This document shows, in pieces, positions 18,071 through 26,960 of a DNA stretch of 64,000 nucleotides. The translations under genes were made by a program, and so were the position numbers. The notes under the pieces were generated by a model. That model was not told where the DNA came from, made no database searches, and was given only the letters and a program-made list of their open reading frames with translations. Positions within the stretch are counted from its first letter, which is position 1, and each line of letters begins with the position of its first letter. The stretch spans positions 49,133 through 113,132 of the forward strand of contig PHDB01000008.1 of the NCBI GenBank assembly GCA_002842495.1, given 5' to 3'. This DNA is from Bacteroidetes bacterium HGW-Bacteroidetes-6. GTDB lineage: Bacteria > Bacteroidota > Bacteroidia > Bacteroidales > DTU049.

Positions 18071-19042
18071 CTATAACTTCACAAACGTAGAAGTAGCTTT
18101 AATGCTTCCGTTAGCATCAATCAAGCGTAAGAAAAAGATGCCGGGCTGCAAACCACTTACATTTAGTGACGTCTCTATTGAATACGACATCACAATGTTT
18201 CCGAAAATATCAACGATATCAATCTGTTTAACATCGTCGTCAATATTGTCTAACGACAAATAATCCATTGTTGGATTGGGATAAGAATTAATCTTATCAA
18301 TGCTGGTCTCAAAAATACTATTAAACGGACAAAGTTTTTCAATATCTGAGCTTGAGAAATCTCTATTATAATAGCGAAAATCGTCTAAAGAACCTTCAAA
18401 GTAATGTGGAGGTCCCGGGTTAACATCTGTATCAACTCTGCCTAAAGAGCCTGGGGAACCAGTGTATTCCATGTTCCCTCCAGTTCCAGAATATGTTCCC
18501 CCATCATTGATACAATCCACATAAATATCCATATCTGTTGCACCCCTGATGACACCTATTATATGATACCAAATTCCTGTTTGGATAACTGTTGTTCCTG
18601 TTTTAGAGCGACGAGCTGAAGGAGCTGTTGATCCACTTGCATCGCCAAAAGCAAAAGATATTCTCATCCCTGGATCAAGATTTACATGAATGCCAGAATA
18701 GTTGTTTTCTGCATAATCTGTATCAAATAGAAAACTCATTAAATAATCGTTCACATCGTATTTTACCCAAAATGCAATTGTAACAGGCAAATCAGGATGC
18801 AGCAAGGTGTCATTCGGCCAATCAATATATTGATCTATTCCATTAAAATGATACGCTTTGTTTGCATTTCCGTTATGATCAGTGGTCAAATCGGCATTTA
18901 CCACTACAGCATCAAAGCCATTTCCACTTGAGTCGAGACAGTTTCCATTCATTGGATAATAAAGCAGCAAACTGTCGGTCAAGTTTTGCGAAATCCCCAC
19001 GAAAGAAATTGCAGATAGAAAAATTGATAATACTGTTTTCAT
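18071..19042 (-). CDS. LamG/concanavalin-domain T9SS type A cargo protein
   Basis: 323 residues from the ATG at 19042, which starts a signal peptide (MKTVLSIFLSAISFVG). An in-frame start at 19117 would lie upstream of the -7 box and is rejected. Residues about 25-235 form a LamG-like beta-sandwich (LLYYPMNGNCLDSSGNGFDA, AYHFNGIDQYIDWPN, TIAFWVKYD, WYHIIGVIRG, GSLDDFRYYNRDFS). The C-terminal 75 residues are a type A sorting domain (SYPNPTMDYLSLDN, VDIFGNIVM, GIFFLRLIDANG). LamG domains bind glycans or structural ligands; the target is not readable. It is the third T9SS cargo gene in a row on this strand. Confidence 0.85.
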   Translation of the reverse strand: MKTVLSIFLSAISFVGISQNLTDSLLLYYPMNGNCLDSSGNGFDAVVVNADLTTDHNGNANKAYHFNGIDQYIDWPNDTLLHPDLPVTIAFWVKYDVNDYLMSFLFDTDYAENNYSGIHVNLDPGMRISFAFGDASGSTAPSARRSKTGTTVIQTGIWYHIIGVIRGATDMDIYVDCINDGGTYSGTGGNMEYTGSPGSLGRVDTDVNPGPPHYFEGSLDDFRYYNRDFSSSDIEKLCPFNSIFETSIDKINSYPNPTMDYLSLDNIDDDVKQIDIVDIFGNIVMSYSIETSLNVSGLQPGIFFLRLIDANGSIKATSTFVKL

Positions 19043-19062
19043 GATAGCGTGGTTTATGTCAG

Positions 19063-19070
19063 CAAATATA
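19063..19070 (-). promoter_or_regulatory. -7 box TATATTTG
   Basis: An exact TAnnTTTG match followed by C, 20 bases before the ATG at 19042. It supports that start over the longer frame. Confidence 0.55.
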
Positions 19071-19259
19071 AAATAAAATTTACAATAATTTACATTGTTT
19101 TGAAAATTGCCGGGCATGGCTCTGTTATTAGATTTTGCGATAAAAATTTTTAATTGCTGGATTGGTATCTCGTATTTTATATTAAGCTAAGCAAAGAAAA
19201 AAATATTGGAATCTATAAATTACGATTTAACGATCTGAAAAATTTGAAGTTAATATCTT

Positions 19260-20591
19260 TTATAACCCGCCATTACCTTTGTACAGCGAAACAGGACCTT
19301 CGAGGGTCACTTTTAGAACGGTCATGTATTTGTCCTGAACTCCTTCCGGAATATCGATGTAAACCAGTCCGGGTACTTTGCTCCACGAAATTTTCCCGAC
19401 GACTTTGTGCTTTAGTAGTGTTCCATTTCCCAGGACCTCAACAGACCGAATTGTATTATTGAGCCCTTTTAGGATCACATTCCCACATTGATGGCCTTGC
19501 AGAAAAAGATAAAGGGTAGTTGAATCTTGTGAGATGGTTGTCGGACCATAGAAATGTCCCTGGGATATTCCAGCTCTGCTTTCGAAAATGGCTTCGCTGT
19601 GTTTGTGTGTCCAATAGCCCAATTCGGTAAGAATTTCCACCTGTTCCCGGGGAATAGTTCCGTCGGATTGAGGCCCAATATCAAGCAAAAGGTTGCCTCC
19701 CATGCTGATGCAGTCAGCAAAAATGCTGATAATTTCATAAGGGGTTTTGAAGTTGGTGTCGCCAAGATAATATCCCCACGATTCGTTGGTAGTCATACAC
19801 AATTCCCAGTAATCGAGATTAGGACGTGATACCGGGAAATTCTGTTCGGGAGTGTCGTAATCACCGTAGCCTTGCAGGCGGCCATTGATAATAGTATTGG
19901 GATTGTTGTTTAAAATCATTTTACGAATTCCGGAAGCATCCCACTCTTCGGCACTATGTTCCCAGTCGCCATCGAACCACAATAAGTCAGGGTTGTACTG
20001 TCCGAGTAGCTCGGCAATTTGACCATGGCAAAATTTCAGGAAGCGCTGCCAACGCATTGGATCGTCGGCAATGGTATAACGTGATGAATCTTTCAAAAAA
20101 CCGGGATAGTCGGGGTACGACCAGTCAATCAGCGAATAGTACAAGCCTACTTTTAATCCGGCTTTTCGGAGTTCATCAACAAAAGGGGAGAGGACATCGC
20201 GTTTAGCGGGGGAGGACTTTTCGGTGCTCAGGTTGTTCATTTTTGTGTCCCAAAGCGCTACACCGTCATGGTGTTTGCAGGTGATAACAGCATAGCGTGC
20301 TCCGCTTTTTTGTATAAGGTCGGCCCAAATAGCTGGATTGTAATTGACGGCAGTGAATTCATCAATTTGTTCCATGTAGTCGGAATGAGTGATGTGTTTG
20401 TTGTGAAACGCCCACGACTCCGATGTTTTTCCGGTTGAATATATACCCCAATGAATAAAAATGCCCAGTTTTGCGTCGGCAAACCATTGCATTCGCAATG
20501 AATCAGGTTCGATGGTTTGCGCCTGTGCTACTAAAAGAGAATGTGTGGTCAGAAGCGTCAATAAAGCAGAATAAAAAACAAATCTTTTCAT
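19260..20591 (-). CDS. Alpha-L-fucosidase, glycoside hydrolase family 29
   Basis: 443 residues with a signal peptide (about 1-25, ending VAQAQ), so periplasmic or exported. The GH29 barrel is clear: WFADAKLGIFIHWGIYS (37-52), YAVITCKHHDGVALWDT, LKVGLYYSLIDWS, and PDLLWFDGDW (201-210), where Asp207 is the expected nucleophile. Then MGGNLLLDIGPQSDGTI and a C-terminal beta domain follow. Retaining enzymes of this family release L-fucose from glycans. There is no T9SS domain, lipobox or neighbouring SusCD pair, so it is not part of a recognisable polysaccharide locus here. A weak TTACTTTG box lies at 20621-20628 upstream. Confidence 0.93.
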   Translation of the reverse strand: MKRFVFYSALLTLLTTHSLLVAQAQTIEPDSLRMQWFADAKLGIFIHWGIYSTGKTSESWAFHNKHITHSDYMEQIDEFTAVNYNPAIWADLIQKSGARYAVITCKHHDGVALWDTKMNNLSTEKSSPAKRDVLSPFVDELRKAGLKVGLYYSLIDWSYPDYPGFLKDSSRYTIADDPMRWQRFLKFCHGQIAELLGQYNPDLLWFDGDWEHSAEEWDASGIRKMILNNNPNTIINGRLQGYGDYDTPEQNFPVSRPNLDYWELCMTTNESWGYYLGDTNFKTPYEIISIFADCISMGGNLLLDIGPQSDGTIPREQVEILTELGYWTHKHSEAIFESRAGISQGHFYGPTTISQDSTTLYLFLQGHQCGNVILKGLNNTIRSVEVLGNGTLLKHKVVGKISWSKVPGLVYIDIPEGVQDKYMTVLKVTLEGPVSLYKGNGGL

Positions 20592-20934
20592 GCAGATAAA
20601 AGTTAATTCTTACGGCAATGCAAAGTAAAGAAATGTATTGGCCCGGTTCAGCTGTATTTATATCAAATGACGTTGTTTTTTTTGAAATACATGAGTAGCT
20701 CAAATAGAAAAGTCTGAACGGCAGGCTGTTCTTTATGGATTATACTTTTGGGGATCCCGCTATTCAGAAGGGCAAGTCCTAAAAGAAAGCTTGTCGCCAT
20801 GATCACTGTGTCAACTGACATTTTTTTACAATAGTACTGGCAGAAAGCCCATCTGTATGATCAGTTTTCTATTTTGTGAACTTTATAAACTTAAAAATAT
20901 CAGCGGATTAATTGAAGTATGCTGAATTGTTAAC
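20592..20934. other. Intergenic region, 343 bases, no supported gene
   Basis: Only a 52-codon minus-strand reading frame (20663-20821) with one hydrophobic stretch is visible. It has no good promoter and no similarity I recognise, and it is not called as a gene. The right half is A+T rich. It could hold the terminator and 3' end of the aminopeptidase transcript, but no strong hairpin was seen. Confidence 0.4.
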
Positions 20935-22233
20935 TCACAACGTGCTCTCTTTCATTAGTTTCTCAATTTCATCTGCTTCTATGGGGAAGTGTCTCATCAA
21001 ATCAATAGGTGTATCGTCAACAAGAATGTCGTTTTCTATGCGAATTCCGATTCCTTCTTCTTTGATATATAATCCGGGTTCACAGGTGAGAACCATTCCT
21101 TTACGGAGTATGGTCGTTTTAAGTCCAACATCGTGAACATCGAGTCCCATGAAATGCGAAGCGCCGTGCATGTAGTAGCGAAAATAGAGCGGTGATGCGC
21201 CAGAAGCTTGGTTTTTTACATCTGCAGCCGTGAAAAGCCCCAAGTCAATCATTTTTTGCTCAAGCAGCAATGCAATTTGTTTGTTTGTTTTTTCGATTGA
21301 TGCTCCGGGAACAAGCAGTGTTTTGGCTTGTTTGAAAACATCGAGTACAGCATTGTAGCATTGTTTCTGGCGAGGTGTGAATTTTCCGTTCACAGGAATT
21401 GTTCTCGAGCAATCGGCAGCATAGTTTCCATAAACAGCACCAAAATCAAGAAGCAGAAGTTCGCCATCGCGTAAAACAGAATCATTGGTAATATAATGCA
21501 ACACACAAGCATTTTCGCCACTGGCAACAATGGGGCTGTAAGCGTGACCCGATGCTCCGCGACGCATGAATTCGTAAGATATTTCGGCTTCCACTTCGTA
21601 TTCCATCATTCCGGGTTTGGTTGTTTTTAGCACACGCAAAAACGCTTTGCGGGTAATATCAATGCTTTTGGCAATATACTCGAGCTCTTCAGTCGATTTC
21701 GAAAGACGCAATTCGGTTATTTGCGGGGCAATTCGTTCAAACTGATGCAAAGGATACAAACTTTTCAATTCATCAATCAGACGCCGGTTGCGGTCAGCAA
21801 CGGGAGTCGAATATTTCAGGTATTCATTCAACTCCATGTATATGGTTCGCGATTGCATAACCATGTCGCGTAGTGTCGATTGAAAATCGGAGGTCCATTT
21901 TACGGTTTTGATGCCTGACAGGTCCGATGCTTCTTCTTGGCTAAGACGCTTGCCATACCAAATGACCATGGTGGGATCGGCGTGTTTTACAAACAATACT
22001 TCGCGCAGCGATGGGTCGGGGTGGTGTGGACACAGGCAAAGCATGGCGTTTTCTTCGTCGATGCCGGTGAGGTAGAAAAAATTGGAGTTTTGACGAAAAG
22101 TAAAGTCCTGATCGCCGCTCCATGGCATGGTTTCGTTTCCGGCCAACACTACAGTGCTGTCGGGAAGCAATTTTTCAATTAATCGTTTGCGATTGCGTTT
22201 GAAAAATTCCGGAGTCATGGGTTTGTAGCGCAT
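20935..22233 (-). CDS. pepP: Xaa-Pro aminopeptidase (aminopeptidase P)
   Basis: 432 residues, a cytosolic M24 metallopeptidase that removes an N-terminal residue preceding proline. The AMP_N domain is at about 1-135 (FFKRNRKRLIEKL, FFYLTGIDEENA) and the pita-bread catalytic domain at about 175-420. Metal-ligand segments are visible: LLLLDFGAVYGNYAADCSRT (two Asp), HGASHFMGLDVHD (His), LTCEPGLYI (Glu) and GIGIRIENDILV (Glu). The five expected ligands are therefore present. It stands alone between the fucosidase and a divergent cupin gene. Confidence 0.92.
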   Translation of the reverse strand: MRYKPMTPEFFKRNRKRLIEKLLPDSTVVLAGNETMPWSGDQDFTFRQNSNFFYLTGIDEENAMLCLCPHHPDPSLREVLFVKHADPTMVIWYGKRLSQEEASDLSGIKTVKWTSDFQSTLRDMVMQSRTIYMELNEYLKYSTPVADRNRRLIDELKSLYPLHQFERIAPQITELRLSKSTEELEYIAKSIDITRKAFLRVLKTTKPGMMEYEVEAEISYEFMRRGASGHAYSPIVASGENACVLHYITNDSVLRDGELLLLDFGAVYGNYAADCSRTIPVNGKFTPRQKQCYNAVLDVFKQAKTLLVPGASIEKTNKQIALLLEQKMIDLGLFTAADVKNQASGASPLYFRYYMHGASHFMGLDVHDVGLKTTILRKGMVLTCEPGLYIKEEGIGIRIENDILVDDTPIDLMRHFPIEADEIEKLMKESTL

Positions 22234-22457
22234 AGCAGATTTTTTTGTAAAAATAATAATTTAGTTGCTTGGGGGATAACAGATTGTTTTAAATATTGAA
22301 AAACGTTGGGGAAGTTTTTTTTGCTACCAAGCCGAAAGATCGGGGCGTTGGTGATCTTTTATTGCCTGAGGTGAAGAATATAAAAGCTATGCTGTAATAG
22401 ATTGCATATTGACTTCATCCCAAAAATATGCAGTATCTTCGTTGAAAATACTGTGAT

Positions 22458-22790
22458 ATGCAGATGCAACAAATGATAAATATATTTGACCTTGAAGGTT
22501 GGAATCGCCAAATGGAGCTTTTTACTCCGCTGTTCGAACAACCTGCATTCAGGTTCGAGCGCATTCTCACTGCCGGACAAACTTCGCCGGCATCGGGATG
22601 GTACGATCAGGACGAAAACGAAATGGTGATTCTGCTTCAGGGAAATGCAACGATTGAGTTCGATGACGATGTTAAAAGTGAACTTAAAGCCGGCGATATG
22701 CTTATTATTGAAAAATTTCGGAAACACAAAGTGAGCTACACTTCGTCCGAACCGCCTTGTATTTGGTTGGTTGCGTTTTGGAGAGATTAG
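22458..22790 (+). CDS. Small cupin-domain protein
   Basis: Up to 110 residues; starts at codon 1, 3 or 6 (ATG at 22458, 22464, 22473) are all possible. The frame contains one cupin beta-barrel: GWYDQDENEMVILLQGNATIEFDDD followed by LKAGDMLIIEKFRKHKV. Instead of the standard G-x5-H-x-H metal motif it has YDQDENE, with only a late His (KHKV), so metal binding may be altered. Its function is unknown; such proteins are often called cupin-domain phosphomannose-isomerase-like. Its stop overlaps by 2 bases the stop codon of the convergent frameshifted gene. Confidence 0.75.
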   Translation: MQMQQMINIFDLEGWNRQMELFTPLFEQPAFRFERILTAGQTSPASGWYDQDENEMVILLQGNATIEFDDDVKSELKAGDMLIIEKFRKHKVSYTSSEPPCIWLVAFWRD

Positions 22791-23270
22791 GCTAAAACCA
22801 ATTGCGAACAACAAGAAAGCCGGATAGCAGGTAATTGAGGGGGTGCTTGTTTAAACTCATCCAGGCTCCGTAGAAGTTGTAAAAAAACAACCGAAGCCGG
22901 CAATAATACAAAAACCAGAATCATTACAAATGTAGCAAACATGTCTTTTGGGGAATTTCTGAGGTTGATGCACACCATTTCGAGAAGAGTAATTTCGATG
23001 AAATAACTCCAGATACTAGAATCTTTTCTGACTATATGTGATGCCAGAACAATGATAATTGTAGCAATACTCCAAATGATTTCGGATTTTTTTCAAAAGT
23101 TCCTCTGTGTATCGCGAAACATACATGTTTATAAACATGACCATGGGTATCCAGCCAATTGCAGCTACAAGAGTAATCTGGTTGGCGTAGTAAAAAACAG
23201 CCATAACCCCAAATCCGACTAAAGGTATCAGGCATTTGTATATCAGAAAGATCAGATTGAGTGGTTTCAT
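22787..23270 (-). pseudogene. Frameshifted polytopic membrane protein gene
   Basis: The frame from the ATG at 23270 encodes two hydrophobic helices (LNLIFLIYKCLIPLVGFGVMA; LVAAIGWIPMVMF) and then runs out of frame at 23016. Removing one base from the A7 run at 23087-23093 (minus strand) joins it to a second frame ending at 22787. The joined protein has about 160 residues and three more hydrophobic segments (IIWSIATIIIVLAS; WSYFIEITLLEMVCI; FATFVMILVFVLLPASVVFL). The continuity of membrane segments across the junction argues for one gene. A TATTTTTG -7 box 18 bases before the ATG supports expression. The family is not recognised. A homopolymer sequencing error is as likely as a true mutation. 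Confidence 0.6.
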
Positions 23271-23287
23271 TTTGATAAACTTGCGCA

Positions 23288-23295
23288 CAAAAATA
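23288..23295 (-). promoter_or_regulatory. -7 box TATTTTTG of the frameshifted gene
   Basis: An exact TAnnTTTG match on the minus strand, 17 bases before the ATG at 23270. It favours this start over an in-frame codon at 23429. Confidence 0.5.
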
Positions 23296-23401
23296 ATTAA
23301 ATGTAGCGTTCTCTTGTCGATGTGAATGGTAGCGATATGTAGCCTTTGTTTCCGTTTGTATATTTTTCGAAATATTGCATTCAAAAAGCCAAAAAAACGC
23401 T

Positions 23402-23409
23402 TAATTTTG
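23402..23409 (+). promoter_or_regulatory. -7 box TAATTTTG of the subtilisin gene
   Basis: An exact TAnnTTTG match, 22 bases before the ATG at 23432. It is divergent from the box at 23288. Confidence 0.5.
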
Positions 23410-23431
23410 AGGCGAAATTTAATTGCCAATC

Positions 23432-25033
23432 ATGAAAAAAATTATCATTTCAATTTCGTTTGTGTTTATTGTATCATTTCTTTTTGCTCAGAGCAATAAA
23501 ACGAATGATAACGACAACAAATGCTGGTACAATCAAGACTGGAAAACCGACAAAGTTATGGGAGTTTCGTCTGATAAGGCCTACAACGAATTGCTGAAAG
23601 ATAAAACGCCCAAATCCGTTATTGTAGCCATCATAGATGGAGGAACCGATATTACACACGAAGATCTGCAAGGCGTTATCTGGACAAACGAAGACGAAAT
23701 TCCGGACAATGGAATCGACGACGACCACAATGGTTATATTGACGATATTCATGGATGGAGTTTTATTGGCAATCCCGACGGAAGGAATGTGAATCAGGAC
23801 AATCTGGAACAAACACGTATCTACCGCATGCTGAAACCTAAATACGAATTTGCCGATCCGCTTGTAAATATAAACAACGAAGAGTACAAGCTTTATGTAA
23901 AATGCCGAGATGAGGTAGAATCGGAATTGGCTGCATCGAAAAATGCACTCAAAAATGTTAATACACTTTATAAAAACCTGAAATATGCCGATAGTGTGCT
24001 TACACTCTATTTCAAAACCAGCGAATACACCATGGATCAGCTTAAAGGTGTTAAATCATCGGTGATGCTTCCACTGGCCGAGTTTGTAATTTACTGGAAA
24101 AAAGAAGGAATTGGTATTCCTGAAGTTGAAGGAATGAGAGAGTATTACGAAGGAAAAGTTTTGTATCGCTACAATATCGATTTTGATCCGCGTGATATTG
24201 TTGGTGACGATTGGACCAACAACAGCAATCCGTATTATGGTTGCAACGACGTAACCGGACCAAGCGCCGATCATGGAACCATGGTGGCTGGTAATGTGGC
24301 CGCTGTTCGAGGCAATAATATTGGAGCTGATGGCGTAACATCGAATGCGCAGCTGATGATTATTCGTGTTGTTCCCGATGGAGATGAGCGCGATAAGGAT
24401 GTTGCCAATGCAATTTTGTATGCGGTAAACAATGGAGCAACCATTATTAACATGAGTTTCGGAAAATCGTATTCGCCGCAAAAGGAGTTTGTCGATTCAG
24501 CTCTGCGTGTTGCAAACCAATACGATGTATTGATTATTCATGCAGCAGGAAACGATGCCGATAACAACGATACCATCGATCATTATCCACTCAACCGCGA
24601 TGCCAATGGACGTGTACTTGACGAAAAGTGGCTTACCATTGGTGCCAGTACCAGTAGTGGCGATAAAAATCTCCCTGCTTCGTTTTCTAATTATGGTGGT
24701 AAAACAGTTGATGTTTTCGCTCCCGGCGAAAACATTTATAGTTGTGAACCCGGAAATAAATATTCCTATGTTGATGGAACATCAATGGCTTGCCCCATCA
24801 CTTCGGGTGTGGCAGCAATCATCAGGGCTTACTATCCAACACTTACCGCTTTGGAAGTGAAAGAAGTGATTATGAAATCGGTACAGCCTTACACCAAAAA
24901 AGTGATTGTTCCTAACCAAAATGGAGATAGTGTGAAAATGAAATTCTCCGAACTGTCAGTCTCTGGAGGGGTTATCAATGTTTATAATGCGTTGAAACTA
25001 GCTGAAGAAATGGTGAACGCGAAAAAAGATTAG
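23432..25033 (+). CDS. Subtilisin-like serine protease (S8 family), secreted
   Basis: 533 residues from the ATG at 23432, which begins the signal peptide (MKKIIISISFVFIVSFLFAQ). The catalytic triad is readable: Asp69 in VAIIDGGTD, His281 in ADHGTMVAG and Ser451 in DGTSMACP, with the oxyanion Asn374 in AAGND. About 210 residues separate Asp and His. This large insertion is partly acidic (DDDHNGYIDDIHGW, resembling a calcium-binding loop) and partly helical. No C-terminal sorting domain or lipobox is visible, so it is probably periplasmic. The final ~55 residues are a charged helix. Similar long S8 enzymes are common in Bacteroidota. Confidence 0.92.
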   Translation: MKKIIISISFVFIVSFLFAQSNKTNDNDNKCWYNQDWKTDKVMGVSSDKAYNELLKDKTPKSVIVAIIDGGTDITHEDLQGVIWTNEDEIPDNGIDDDHNGYIDDIHGWSFIGNPDGRNVNQDNLEQTRIYRMLKPKYEFADPLVNINNEEYKLYVKCRDEVESELAASKNALKNVNTLYKNLKYADSVLTLYFKTSEYTMDQLKGVKSSVMLPLAEFVIYWKKEGIGIPEVEGMREYYEGKVLYRYNIDFDPRDIVGDDWTNNSNPYYGCNDVTGPSADHGTMVAGNVAAVRGNNIGADGVTSNAQLMIIRVVPDGDERDKDVANAILYAVNNGATIINMSFGKSYSPQKEFVDSALRVANQYDVLIIHAAGNDADNNDTIDHYPLNRDANGRVLDEKWLTIGASTSSGDKNLPASFSNYGGKTVDVFAPGENIYSCEPGNKYSYVDGTSMACPITSGVAAIIRAYYPTLTALEVKEVIMKSVQPYTKKVIVPNQNGDSVKMKFSELSVSGGVINVYNALKLAEEMVNAKKD

Positions 25034-25075
25034 TTGCATTTTTGACGGTTGCCTCGCTGTGCAAAAAAGCTAGAC

Positions 25076-25102
25076 TTGTTACAGCATATTCTTTTACCTT
25101 TG
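25076..25102 (+). promoter_or_regulatory. Promoter of asnB placed directly on the start codon
   Basis: TTG (25076-25078), a 16-base spacer and an exact -7 box TACCTTTG (25095-25102) followed by CAGC and the ATG at 25107. Transcription should start at or within a base or two of the A of the ATG. Confidence 0.65.
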
Positions 25103-25106
25103 CAGC

Positions 25107-26960
25107 ATGTGTGGCATAGCTGGCATATTTTCGTCCGACGAGCAAATACGCTTGCGTATCGACGCAATGAATGCGCTTATGAGTCATCGCGGACCCGATG
25201 CACAGGCCGTCTGGTCCGAAAAGAGTATTTCGCTTGCTCATAGTCGTTTGTCAATTATAGATATTTCGGAGGCAGCTCACCAGCCTATGATTTCGGCCGA
25301 CGAGCGCTTTGTTATCGTTTTCAACGGCGAAGTGTATAATTACCGTCAACTTTCAGAACAACTTCAGTCCGATTTTCCTGAGAAATATGGACGAAACGGA
25401 TTTCGAACTCAATCCGATACCGAAATTGTTCTCGAACTTTTTGCAGCCTATGGCTCATCGTCGGTGAGTATGCTCAACGGAATGTTTGCGTATTGCATTT
25501 ACGACAGGCTCGACGAAAAACTATTTTTGTTCCGCGATCGGATTGGAATCAAACCTCTGTTTTATTCGATTCAAAACAGAAATTTGTGTTTTGCTTCCGA
25601 ATTGCGGAGTCTGATGCAGGCTTTACCATCAAAGACATTAAATGTTCAGGCTTTGCCGCTCTATTTGCATTTGGGATATTTTCCCGAACCGCATACTGTG
25701 ATGAACGAAGCCAATAAATTTCCAGCCGGTTATTTTGCCAGCTGGGATGGCCACGAGTTAAGAACCGAATGCTACTGGGATGCAGCCAGTTTTGCGAAAA
25801 CAAAAAAGAATATTTCTTTCGACGATGCAAAAGGCAGCTTTAAATTGCAGCTCGAAGAAGCTGTTTCCGACTCGCTCATCAGCGATGTGCCGCTTGGAGT
25901 TTTTTTGAGCGGAGGCATCGACAGCAGTTTGGTGGCCGCTGTGGCCGCAACAAAAGCTACGGGAAGAATAAAAACTTTTACCGTTTCGTCGCCCGACAAA
26001 AGCCACGACGAAAGCGAATATGCACGCAAAATTGCCTCACATCTGCAGTCGGAGCATTTCGAAATGGCTGCCGACGAAAAAACGCTAACCGATTTGGCCG
26101 AACCTTTGTTGCAGCAAATGGATGAGCCATTAGCCGATTCTTCGTTTTTCCCGGTTTATTTGATTTCGAAATTTGCACGCGAACACGTTACTGTGGCGCT
26201 TGGCGGCGATGGTGGCGACGAATTGTTTCAGGGCTACGGCTCGTATCGTTGGGCTCAACGGCTCAGCAATCCTTTGCTTAGAGTAGCTTGGCCATTGGCG
26301 CGTATGCGGCTCAAAAACACCCGCCATGCACAGTTTTTCAATGCTGCTCTTGCCGATAGCTTCTATTCCAACATTTTTTCGATTGAGCAAAATATGTTTC
26401 CCATGTGGGAATTATCGTCGCTGAATTTGTCTTCAAAAAAGTCTTTTCCAAACGATGTCTCATTTCTGAACAGTTTATCGCCTGCCGATGCTCAGGCTTT
26501 TTTCGATCTCACTCATTATCTCAAGGACGATTTGCTGGTGAAAGTCGATCGTGCATCAATGCTCACGAGTCTCGAAGTGCGTCCTCCGCTGCTCGACCAC
26601 CGTTTGATTGAGGAGGTACTGCAACTTCCACTGATTCACAAAATTAAATCGGGCGAAAGCAAGTATTTGTTGAAGGAAATTCTTGCAGACTATATTCCAC
26701 GCGAGCTTTTCGACCGTCCCAAAAAAGGTTTTTCAATTCCAATGCAGCGTTGGTTAAAGAAAGAACTTGGTTTTTTGCCCGAACGCTATTTGCAGAACCA
26801 AAACTTGCGCGTTTTTGAAATAAGATCGTTCGATGCAGTACAGGATATTTTGGAGAAATACAGAAGCGGAAGTCATAGTTGGTACTATAACCGGATTTGG
26901 GTACTTGTTGTGCTGAGTCAATATCTCGAAAATCATCCCGAAATCGAAATAGGCCAATGA
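25107..26960 (+). CDS. asnB: Asparagine synthase (glutamine-hydrolysing)
   Basis: 617 residues. The start is fixed because Cys2 of MCGIAGIF is the class II glutaminase nucleophile exposed after Met removal. The N-terminal glutaminase domain contains HRGPDAQ, SLAHSRLSI and FNGEVYNYR. The C-terminal synthetase domain has the PP-loop GVFLSGGIDSSLVAA and ALGGDGGDELFQGY. It forms Asn from Asp, Gln and ATP, or amidates a sugar/polymer acid, as AsnB paralogues in surface-polysaccharide loci do. The stop overlaps the start of a glycosyltransferase by ATGA, which favours the glycan-related role here. Its mRNA looks leaderless. Confidence 0.92.
   Translation: MCGIAGIFSSDEQIRLRIDAMNALMSHRGPDAQAVWSEKSISLAHSRLSIIDISEAAHQPMISADERFVIVFNGEVYNYRQLSEQLQSDFPEKYGRNGFRTQSDTEIVLELFAAYGSSSVSMLNGMFAYCIYDRLDEKLFLFRDRIGIKPLFYSIQNRNLCFASELRSLMQALPSKTLNVQALPLYLHLGYFPEPHTVMNEANKFPAGYFASWDGHELRTECYWDAASFAKTKKNISFDDAKGSFKLQLEEAVSDSLISDVPLGVFLSGGIDSSLVAAVAATKATGRIKTFTVSSPDKSHDESEYARKIASHLQSEHFEMAADEKTLTDLAEPLLQQMDEPLADSSFFPVYLISKFAREHVTVALGGDGGDELFQGYGSYRWAQRLSNPLLRVAWPLARMRLKNTRHAQFFNAALADSFYSNIFSIEQNMFPMWELSSLNLSSKKSFPNDVSFLNSLSPADAQAFFDLTHYLKDDLLVKVDRASMLTSLEVRPPLLDHRLIEEVLQLPLIHKIKSGESKYLLKEILADYIPRELFDRPKKGFSIPMQRWLKKELGFLPERYLQNQNLRVFEIRSFDAVQDILEKYRSGSHSWYYNRIWVLVVLSQYLENHPEIEIGQ

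Noticed and set aside
20663..20821. 52-codon minus-strand reading frame with one hydrophobic stretch
   Set aside because: No exact -7 box or recognised similarity, and in a spacer of this size such a frame is expected by chance.
22787..23093. Programmed -1 frameshift at the A7 run
   Set aside because: Joining the frames needs removal of one base (a +1-type shift); the run is short for transcriptional slippage and no stimulatory hairpin was seen, so error or mutation is simpler.
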